This document shows positions 1-5,100 of a stretch of 7,480 nt of DNA, in pieces; the stretch's first letter is position 1, and the number at the start of each line of letters is the position of its first letter. The notes below the pieces were generated by a model that was given only the letters and a program-made list of their open reading frames with translations, was not told where the DNA came from and did no database searches. The stretch is taken from assembly GCA_022822575.1 (NCBI GenBank), contig JAJEBJ010000425.1, positions 1 to 7,480 of the forward strand, given 5' to 3'. The DNA is from Alphaproteobacteria bacterium (GTDB taxonomy: Bacteria > Pseudomonadota > Alphaproteobacteria > SP197). The translations under genes and the position numbers were made by a program.

Positions 1-388
1 CGGCCAGCGCCTCGGCCTTGTCTCGAAGGATGGGGAAGTCACTGAGCGCCCGTTCGGTCGCCTCCTTCCTGTCGAGGCCGCAACCGATGGCCGCCGCCGC
101 GATGTTCTCCGTCACGGTGAGACGCGGGAAGACATAGCGACCCTGCGGCACGTAGCCGAGTCCGGCACGGGCACGCCGCGCAGTGGAAGCGGGAAGTGGT
201 TCACCGTCGAGCAACACCTCGCCACCGAAGACATCGATCAGTCCCATGATGTACTTCAGCAACGTCGACTTGCCGACACCGTTCCTCCCCAGAAGCGCTA
301 CAACCTCCCCGGTTTTGACACCCATCGACACATTGCGGATGATCCGCGTCTTGCCGTAGCCTCCGGTCGCGTCGGTGATCTCAAACAT
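1..388 (-). CDS. urtE: Urea/amide-type ABC transporter ATPase UrtE-like (3' end outside window)
   Basis: This is the second ATPase of the HAAT-type importer; it would sit on the cytoplasmic face of the permease pair and hydrolyse ATP. I translated the reverse complement from the ATG at 388-386 and get 129 residues before the window ends. It starts MFEITDATGGYGKTRIIRNV, has a Walker A motif GRNGVGKST at about residues 35-43, and a Q-loop region YVPQGRYVFPRLTVTENI at about 74-91. The GRNGVGK and VPQGR..FPRLTV..N forms are typical of UrtE/LivF. The ABC signature, Walker B and H-loop would lie beyond position 1. The ATG falls inside the end of the upstream permease-ATPase gene (shared ATGTTTGA, 8-nt overlap) with only a weak Shine-Dalgarno, which implies translational coupling. 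LivF of an amino acid transporter is the alternative; the UrtD-type partner favours UrtE. Confidence 0.87.
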   Translation of the reverse strand, partial: MFEITDATGGYGKTRIIRNVSMGVKTGEVVALLGRNGVGKSTLLKYIMGLIDVFGGEVLLDGEPLPASTARRARAGLGYVPQGRYVFPRLTVTENIAAAAIGCGLDRKEATERALSDFPILRDKAEALA

Positions 389-2225
389 GCTGGTGACGGC
401 CCAGGTAGATGTCGAGCACGCGGTCGTCCCGGCGCAGCGTCTCGATGTCACCACGGGCAAACACCTCACCCTGGTGAAGCACCGTGACATCGGCATCGAG
501 CGTGCGCACGAAGTCCATGTCGTGCTCCACCACCACCACGGAGGCAGTCCTGGCGAGTGCCCGGACCATGTGTGACAGCTGACCACGCTCCTCGTGAGTC
601 ATGCCCGCTGCGGGTTCATCGAGCAGGATGACATCGGGACCCAGGGCAAGCACCATGCCGAGATCCAGCCACTGCTGCTCTCCGTGGGAGAGTTCACTCG
701 CCGGCCGTGACGCCGAATTCCGCATGCCAAGCATGTGGAGCATCTCCGTCGTGATCCGGTCGGCCATTCGCGCATCCCGGCCGCGGCTGTAAGCGGCAAC
801 CCACAGGTTGCGGCGCACATCGAGATCGGCGAACACCTGCGCCCTCTGGTTCTTGATGCCCAGCCCCATACGCACCCGGCGGAAGGGGTCGGTCTTCGTG
901 ATGTCCTGGCCGGCCAGCGTGATGCTCCCGCCATCAGGCTTGTAGACCCCCGTGCAGGCCTTGAGATAGGAGCTCTTGCCGGCGCCGTTTGGACCGATGA
1001 GGCATCGTACCCGACCAGGTGAGAAGGACTGGGAAACATGCTTCACCGGGATCACCCCGCCGAACCGCTTGAACGTGTCCTCGGTCTCCAGGACCACCGG
1101 CTCGCCGCCCGCCGTGCGCAGCAGGTCGAGACGCTCGAAGTCCACGTTGAGACTGGACATACGCGCTTCGGCGTCCTCATCCTGGCCGCGTCGCGTCGCC
1201 AGGCCTCTTGCCAGCTCCATGAGATCCTTCAGGCCCCCCGTCAGCCCGTTGCGCAGAAATATCACCAGCAGGATGAGGCAGGCGCCCATGACGAGAGTGG
1301 TCTGACCACCGATAACGCCCCCGCCAAGCCAGAAGGACAGTCCCCCCACCACGAGGGCTCCAAGAAAGGCTCCCACCAGTGATCCCCTGCCGCCGACGAG
1401 GACATAGATGGGCACGAGAAGGGCCTCCTGCACACTGAAGACGGAAGGGTTGAGATAGTTGGCCCAGGCGCCGAACAGGGCCCCGGCAAGACCTGCAACC
1501 GCTCCTCCGATCGTGAAGAGAAGAAGCTGGTAGAGCCGGACATCGTAACCGAGAAGCTCGGCCTTGACCGGATCCATGCGTATGCAGTCGATCACCAGCC
1601 CGAACGGCGAGCGCATCAGGACGTGACTGGCATACCACGCGATGGTGGCGATGACGGCGACGGTGAGGAACATCGCTCCTGGTTCGAGCAACGGAGCGTC
1701 CTGTCCGAGGCCGAGGACGTACCCCGGGATGTTCGACATGCCATTGTCGCCACCGACGACGGCATCGCCGATCGTGGCCGTGAACGACACCGCGACCGTC
1801 CACAGCACCAGGGTGAAGGTGTAGGTGATGATGGTCGTCTGAAGCGGGCCGAGACGACCGTAGAACGTGAGACCACCGATCAGAAACGCCGTTGCCGCTC
1901 CCGTCACCATGCCCACCGGCAGTGACCAGACGAGCGTGTTCCCGGTGAGGGACGCGAAATTGATCGCCGTGATACTGCCAAGGTAGCCGCCAACACCGTA
2001 GAATGCGGTCTGCCCGAGGCTCAGGATTCCTCCCCTGCCCCACACCAGATCAAGGCTGAGACCCAGCAATCCGAAGATGACCCATGACGTCGCGACATAG
2101 GCAAGGTAGGGATCGAAGGACAGGCTGGCGACAATCGCCAGGCCAAGCAACCCGAAGAACCAGACGAGCGAGAACGGTTCGAAGCGCGCCACCCTGGGCA
2201 TGTCCGTTCCCACCGCCTCTGCCAT
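381..2225 (-). CDS. Fused permease-ATPase of urea/amide-type ABC transporter (UrtC-UrtD-like)
   Basis: One 614-residue polypeptide combines a LivM/UrtC-like inner-membrane permease (about 1-335) and an ATP-binding subunit (about 378-614). The permease half has about ten hydrophobic segments, the conserved RGGILSLGQTAFYGVGGY stretch (64-81), and a cytoplasmic coupling loop IRMDPVKAELLGYDV at about 215-229. A charged linker (about 338-376) joins it to an ABC domain with Walker A GPNGAGKS (411-418), Q-loop Gln460, signature LSHGE (512-516), Walker B VILLDEP (532-538) and H-loop His568. The signature context LSHGEQQWLDLGM and the C-terminal RVLDIYLGR resemble UrtD more than LivG. Canonical Urt and Liv systems encode these as two genes, so the fusion is notable; similar permease/ATPase fusions are annotated in other bacteria. 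The start lies 4 nt after the upstream permease stop. Met9 (codon 2201-2199) is an alternative start with a better GGTGGGA-like site. Internal Met356 has no good ribosome site, so a separate urtD start there is unlikely. Confidence 0.92.
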   Translation of the reverse strand: MAEAVGTDMPRVARFEPFSLVWFFGLLGLAIVASLSFDPYLAYVATSWVIFGLLGLSLDLVWGRGGILSLGQTAFYGVGGYLGSITAINFASLTGNTLVWSLPVGMVTGAATAFLIGGLTFYGRLGPLQTTIITYTFTLVLWTVAVSFTATIGDAVVGGDNGMSNIPGYVLGLGQDAPLLEPGAMFLTVAVIATIAWYASHVLMRSPFGLVIDCIRMDPVKAELLGYDVRLYQLLLFTIGGAVAGLAGALFGAWANYLNPSVFSVQEALLVPIYVLVGGRGSLVGAFLGALVVGGLSFWLGGGVIGGQTTLVMGACLILLVIFLRNGLTGGLKDLMELARGLATRRGQDEDAEARMSSLNVDFERLDLLRTAGGEPVVLETEDTFKRFGGVIPVKHVSQSFSPGRVRCLIGPNGAGKSSYLKACTGVYKPDGGSITLAGQDITKTDPFRRVRMGLGIKNQRAQVFADLDVRRNLWVAAYSRGRDARMADRITTEMLHMLGMRNSASRPASELSHGEQQWLDLGMVLALGPDVILLDEPAAGMTHEERGQLSHMVRALARTASVVVVEHDMDFVRTLDADVTVLHQGEVFARGDIETLRRDDRVLDIYLGRHQHV

Positions 2226-2229
2226 CGGA

Positions 2230-3096
2230 TCAGAGTTTCAGGCGCCAGCGTGCGGAGATCCCCAGGGGGAAGATCCGCAGAATCGTGATGGTCGCGATGA
2301 AGAACACGACATCTCCCATGACGGTCGTATAGAAGCTTGCTGTCATGCTGGCGACGGAGCCCAGGACTCCGCCGGCAGCGACCGTTCCCGACAGGGTGAC
2401 GGGACCCGCCGCGACAACGGCAAGAAAGGCCTTGATGACGAATGCGAAGCCCATGCTCGGCGTGGCCGGGAATGCGGGAAGCAGGATGGCGCCGGCAAAT
2501 CCGGCGAGTCCCGAACCCAGGGCGAAGGTCGCCGTGTTGATGCGTCCGGACTCGATCCCCATCGTTGCCGCGGTCTCCGGATCCTGAATGGCCGCGCGTG
2601 CAACAATGCCGTAGCCGGTGCGCGTGAGCAGCCAGTAGAGAAGCCCGATCAGGACCACCGCCACGAGAATGAGGAAGAGCAGGTAGGTGGAAAGCGTGTA
2701 GTTTCCGATCTCGATGTTGGATTGCGGCATGCCGACACCGGGTGTCACCGTGCCGAAAATCAGCACCGCCAACTGGTAGAGCACCAGAGAGAGACCCCAG
2801 GTCGCGAGAAGAGTGTCGAGAATGCGCCCGTAGAGATGGCGGATGATCGCCCTTTCGACGATGGCGCCGAAGAGGGCCGTGACAACGCTTGCCAGAACGA
2901 CCGCCAGGGGAAACGGAACACCGATTCGCGTGGCAAACAGCGCCACGTAGGCACCGAACATGATGAACTCGCCGTGGGCGAGATTGATGACCCCCATCAA
3001 TCCGAAGACGATGGCGAGTCCGACGGTGGCAATGAGCAGAACGGATGCGCTCGACAAAGATGACAGCAGAACTGTCGCGAGGTAGTCGAGTTCCAC
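2230..3096 (-). CDS. urtB: Branched-chain amino acid/urea-type ABC permease (LivH/UrtB-like)
   Basis: This is the first inner-membrane permease subunit, expected to pair with the permease half of the downstream fusion. It has 288 residues and about eight to nine hydrophobic segments. The hallmark GLAIVFGLMGVINLAHGEF (26-44) is characteristic of LivH/UrtB, and the coupling loop ARAAIQDPETAATMGI (about 166-181) precedes the conserved TFALGSGLAGFAGA. The start codon is GTG at 3096-3094, supported by GGAGAG at 3110-3105 on the minus strand. Many UrtB proteins carry an extra N-terminal domain and are much longer; this one has the short LivH-like form, so urtB rests mainly on its operon partners. 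It follows the binding-protein gene after an 88-nt gap containing a strong hairpin, and its TGA lies 4 nt before the next ATG, indicating one transcript. Confidence 0.92.
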   Translation of the reverse strand: MELDYLATVLLSSLSSASVLLIATVGLAIVFGLMGVINLAHGEFIMFGAYVALFATRIGVPFPLAVVLASVVTALFGAIVERAIIRHLYGRILDTLLATWGLSLVLYQLAVLIFGTVTPGVGMPQSNIEIGNYTLSTYLLFLILVAVVLIGLLYWLLTRTGYGIVARAAIQDPETAATMGIESGRINTATFALGSGLAGFAGAILLPAFPATPSMGFAFVIKAFLAVVAAGPVTLSGTVAAGGVLGSVASMTASFYTTVMGDVVFFIATITILRIFPLGISARWRLKL

Positions 3097-3140
3097 GGTC
3101 GGGACTCTCCGCGTACTGGTGCCGGGTCAGGCTGAGAAGG

Positions 3141-3170
3141 CGCGGGCGGCTGCTTCTGCAGCCGCCCGCG
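3141..3170 (-). terminator. Strong intercistronic hairpin between binding-protein and permease genes
   Basis: The arm CGCGGGCGGCTGC (3141-3153) and its exact reverse complement at 3158-3170 form a perfect 13-bp, very GC-rich stem with a 4-nt loop. It starts 15 nt after the binding-protein stop codon and ends 44 nt before the permease GTG. On the minus strand it is followed by CCTTCTC rather than a run of T, so it is not a canonical intrinsic terminator. The likely role, by analogy with other binding-protein-dependent transporter operons, is partial termination or protection of the upstream mRNA from 3' decay, giving more binding protein than membrane subunits. Confidence 0.75.
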
Positions 3171-3184
3171 TTCCTCTCCAGGGA

Positions 3185-4405
3185 TCAGGGAACGAAGTGT
3201 TCCGCCGTATCGGGATTGGCGATCAGATCACACACCTCGTCCTCGAAACTCGGCTCTACGTATTCGAACTTCTCGATGACATCGAAGGCGTGTTCACGGT
3301 TGCCGCGAACGATGTAGATGTTCTGCCGCAGGTGGTGGGAACCGGGCTGCATGGAGACCGTTCCATTCGGACCCTCGAAGGAGACACCGCTCTCGAGCGC
3401 GGCAATCACGGCATCGTTGTCCGTGGTGCCTGCGATCTCGACGGCAGCGGCCCAGACGTGAACCGCATTCCAGACGTCGGCCGCCTCCGAAATGATGGGC
3501 TCATCCAGTCCGTACGCTTCCTCCCACAGGGCCATGAACGGCTCGTTGTTCGGCTCGTCGATCCACATGAAGTACTCCTGGGAAGCGACAATGCCCTCAC
3601 CGGCGTCCGGCGAGACGACCACCTGCTGGTTGCCCGAACCGTAGTTGGTGGAAACGATCCCCATCTTGTCCTTCAGTCCGGCTGCCGCGAACTGTTCCAG
3701 GAATCCCGTCTGGTTGGCGCCCACCGGCAAGGCAACGACGAAGTCCGGATCGGCCGCCTGGATCTTCTGGATCGTCGGTGAATAGTCGGTCACCGTGAGG
3801 GGCAGGAAGTCGGCTCCGAGAACCTCGGCGCCGAACTCGTCGGCGTAGTATTCCACCCAGTGGGCCGAGATGGTGCCGAAATTGTAGTCGGGCGCCATGA
3901 TGTAGATCCTGGGCCCGTACTCTTTCACTGCCCAGTCAATGAGCACGCTCATCTGCTGCGACGCCGAAGCGCCGGTGATGAACGTCTGCTTGTCGCAGGC
4001 GCCGCCCTCATAAAGGGCACTGTAGAAGTACGGAACCTTCTTTTGCCTCACGATCGGCCTGATGGCTTCCCGCGACGAACTCGTCAGCCCGGCAAACAGG
4101 ACGTCGATCTGGTCGCGCAGAATGAGCGTGTTGGTGTACTGCGTGTACTTGGCGAGATCGGACTGTGCATCGTTCTCGATGACGGTGATCTGGTTGCCCA
4201 GCACGCCGCCATCGGCATTGATGCTGTCGACGGCAAGGTGCAGCGCCTGACTCTGCTGGATTCCGTAAATGTTGAGCCCACCGGTCAAATCGAATATCGC
4301 GCCGACCTTGATGTCGTCGTCGGCCCAGGCCCCCGACCCCAGGGTGAGCGACAGCACAACGGCGGCTGCCTGCGCCACCCACGTGCCCTTCAAACGGTCT
4401 CGCAT
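3185..4405 (-). CDS. urtA: Periplasmic substrate-binding protein, urea/short-chain amide family (UrtA/AmiC/FmdD-like)
   Basis: This secreted periplasmic protein would capture the solute and deliver it to the permease pair. From the ATG at 4405-4403 it has 406 residues. Residues 1-28 form a Sec signal peptide: basic start MRDRLK, hydrophobic core AAAVVLSLTL, and predicted cleavage after AWA28 before DDDIKVG. The mature part opens with KVGAIFDLTGGLNIYG, the usual type I periplasmic binding fold start. The YEGGACDKQTF stretch (132-142), with GASASQQ following, and the late GPNGTVSMQPGSHHLRQNIYI (345-365) match the amide/urea branch (Peripla_BP_5) rather than LivJ/LivK. Cys137 and Cys392 are the only cysteines I count and might form a disulfide. 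An upstream in-frame ATG at 4459 would add 18 residues ahead of the signal peptide; the excellent GGGAGGA at 4418-4412 supports 4405. The substrate is inferred only: urea, an amide or a related small compound. No urease or amidase gene is visible here. Confidence 0.9.
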   Translation of the reverse strand: MRDRLKGTWVAQAAAVVLSLTLGSGAWADDDIKVGAIFDLTGGLNIYGIQQSQALHLAVDSINADGGVLGNQITVIENDAQSDLAKYTQYTNTLILRDQIDVLFAGLTSSSREAIRPIVRQKKVPYFYSALYEGGACDKQTFITGASASQQMSVLIDWAVKEYGPRIYIMAPDYNFGTISAHWVEYYADEFGAEVLGADFLPLTVTDYSPTIQKIQAADPDFVVALPVGANQTGFLEQFAAAGLKDKMGIVSTNYGSGNQQVVVSPDAGEGIVASQEYFMWIDEPNNEPFMALWEEAYGLDEPIISEAADVWNAVHVWAAAVEIAGTTDNDAVIAALESGVSFEGPNGTVSMQPGSHHLRQNIYIVRGNREHAFDVIEKFEYVEPSFEDEVCDLIANPDTAEHFVP

Positions 4406-4411
4406 GATTGT

Positions 4412-4418
4412 TCCTCCC
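4412..4418 (-). promoter_or_regulatory. Ribosome binding site fixing the binding-protein start
   Basis: GGGAGGA on the minus strand lies with a GGAGG core 7-8 nt before the ATG at 4405. It is the strongest Shine-Dalgarno of the operon, consistent with high expression of the binding protein, and it decides against the upstream in-frame ATG at 4459. Confidence 0.8.
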
Positions 4419-4513
4419 TTATGATCGGCATCGGTCCGCATGGCCCGCGACAACAGCAACGGGACAGCGACCGATCAACCGGTTGTTTCCGGTTTTGCAT
4501 GTCCTGGATCACG

Positions 4514-4537
4514 GACGGTGAACTCTACATCACCGTC
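4514..4537. promoter_or_regulatory. Perfect dyad, candidate operator or 5'-leader hairpin
   Basis: GACGGTGA (4514-4521) is repeated in exact inverted form as TCACCGTC (4530-4537) with an 8-nt spacer. The element sits about 110 nt before the binding-protein ATG. A symmetric 8-8-8 layout suits a dimeric transcription factor, but an RNA stem-loop at the start of the transporter leader is equally possible. No regulator gene is present in the window to assign it to. Confidence 0.45.
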
Positions 4538-4725
4538 ATCTGCGATTGCAAAGAAGTCACCAACCAGTCCGACTCCGAGCAGGTCATCACTTCAAGAAAC
4601 CTCACATCCATCGTCCGCATCACCCGGCATGGCGCTGTATCGCAGTTCCCCTGCGTGCATTCGACCGGAGTCGATGGCGTCATCGGACCGTGTTCCGCCG
4701 GGAATTCGGAAGCCGGTGCGACCAT
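4525..4725 (-). CDS. Candidate small protein of 66 residues, unknown function
   Basis: I do not recognise this product. An ATG at 4725-4723 is preceded by GAGGGAG (4739-4733 on the minus strand) with a 7-nt gap, a near-ideal ribosome site. The reading frame runs 66 codons to a TAG at 4527-4525, 119 nt before the binding-protein ATG and on the same strand. By hand count 48 of 66 third positions are G or C, somewhat GC-biased. The product (MVAPASEFPAEHGPM...) has four cysteines, many methionines and no clear signal peptide or membrane segment. The possible sigma-54 element and the dyad overlap its 3' end, which argues against it. It could be a leader peptide or simply a chance ORF. Confidence 0.25.
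   Translation of the reverse strand: MVAPASEFPAEHGPMTPSTPVECTQGNCDTAPCRVMRTMDVRFLEVMTCSESDWLVTSLQSQMTVM
4546..4563 (-). promoter_or_regulatory. Possible sigma-54 promoter for the transporter operon
   Basis: Read on the minus strand, TTGG is followed after the required ten bases (GG-N10-GC) by TTTGCAA. The -12 part (TTGCA) fits the sigma-54 consensus well; the -24 part matches only TGG of TGGCAC. The predicted transcript would start near 4536, inside the 4514-4537 dyad, giving a leader of about 130 nt. Sigma-54/NtrC control would suit a nitrogen-compound importer, but the match is partial and chance is a real alternative. Confidence 0.25.
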
Positions 4726-4787
4726 CGTTCATCTCCCTCTTCTTGTCCCGAGAGACTGATCGACATCGTGACAAGGACACCGTGTGA

Positions 4788-4814
4788 TTCGGGTGAGGGA
4801 ACCCGAACCTCGGG
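4788..4814. repeat. Alternative short hairpins from TCGGG/CCCGA arms
   Basis: TTCGGGT (4788-4794) pairs exactly with ACCCGAA (4801-4807) around a 6-nt loop. The CCCGA of the right arm (4802-4806) can instead pair with TCGGG at 4810-4814 around a 3-nt loop, so the two stems exclude each other. There is no T-run on either strand, so this is not a standard terminator. It may be a regulator binding site or a chance feature of GC-rich DNA. Confidence 0.3.
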
Positions 4815-5086
4815 ACACGGCCCCGGACCCCAGACAGGATAGCGCCATTGCCGGACAGATGTCGCGAACGGCGTTGCCGCATGAGAAGGGCAACGTTATC
4901 GTCCGGCGACACTCGGGAATGCCGGTTCGAACGAAACCTCTCCGCACTGCTGGCGTTGAAATTTGTCCCCCTGCCCCTGACCGGTTTCGTTCCCTGCGTC
5001 ACCAACAGTATCATGGTGTCAACATCGTGACCGTCCGGGGCAGGAGCACCGGCAAGCAAAGCGAACCAACATGTCTGTCCGCAATC

Positions 5087-5091
5087 GGGAG
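5087..5091 (+). promoter_or_regulatory. Ribosome binding site favouring the 5101 start of the polyketide synthase
   Basis: GGGAG ends 9 nt before the ATG at 5101. An in-frame ATG at 5071 would add ten residues (MSVRNREIHF) but has no Shine-Dalgarno ahead of it, so 5101 is preferred. The frame is closed upstream by a TGA at 4978-4980. Confidence 0.55.
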
Positions 5092-5100
5092 ATACACTTC

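Larger units (their letters stand above)
4406..5100. other. Divergent intergenic region between transporter operon and polyketide synthase gene
   Basis: About 700 bases separate the two divergent start codons. No protein family is recognisable here in any frame, and no tRNA, CRISPR or insertion sequence is seen. It should hold both promoters. On the minus side I see CAACCGGTTG (4476-4485), a perfect 8-bp dyad (4514-4537) and a sigma-54-like element (4546-4563). One small ORF with a strong ribosome site is listed separately. The 4788-4814 stretch carries alternative TCGGG/CCCGA stems. For the polyketide synthase, the only -10-like hexamer I find is TATCAT at 5009-5014, with no good -35, so no sigma-70 promoter is called. 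The lower GC and less biased composition compared with both flanks suit non-coding DNA. Confidence 0.7.

Noticed and set aside
1177..2043. 288-codon minus-strand ORF in another frame of the fused transporter gene
   Set aside because: It is fully contained in the permease-ATPase gene, whose frame carries all the motifs. The product is Arg/His-rich and lacks the hydrophobic segments of the real frame.
2200..3063. 287-codon plus-strand ORF
   Set aside because: It lies antisense to the permease gene, whose product has clear family motifs. The translation is rich in Arg, Asp, Glu, Gly and His with no recognisable domain, typical of a GC-rich shadow frame.
4406..4540. Guanidine (ykkC-type) riboswitch in the transporter leader
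   Set aside because: Such riboswitches are known near urea-like transporter and urea carboxylase genes, so I looked for one. I could not find the conserved core; only a simple dyad is present.
3860..4759. 299-codon plus-strand ORF
   Set aside because: Most of it is antisense to the binding-protein gene and it runs into the intergenic region. The product has no recognisable features and no good ribosome site was seen.
4763..5031. Direct repeat ACATCGTGAC at 4763-4772 and 5022-5031
   Set aside because: A single pair of 10-mers within about 700 bases is expected fairly often by chance, and the flanks do not match.
4592..5059. 155-codon minus-strand ORF in the divergent region
   Set aside because: The composition is Arg/Ser/Gly-rich, there is no ribosome site of note, and it conflicts with the better-supported small frame at 4525-4725. 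No family is recognised.
4981..5070. Sigma-70 promoter for the polyketide synthase
   Set aside because: TATCAT at 5009-5014 resembles a -10 box, but no acceptable -35 lies 16-18 nt upstream. The minus-strand TTGACA near 5016-5021 likewise has no -10 at the right distance.
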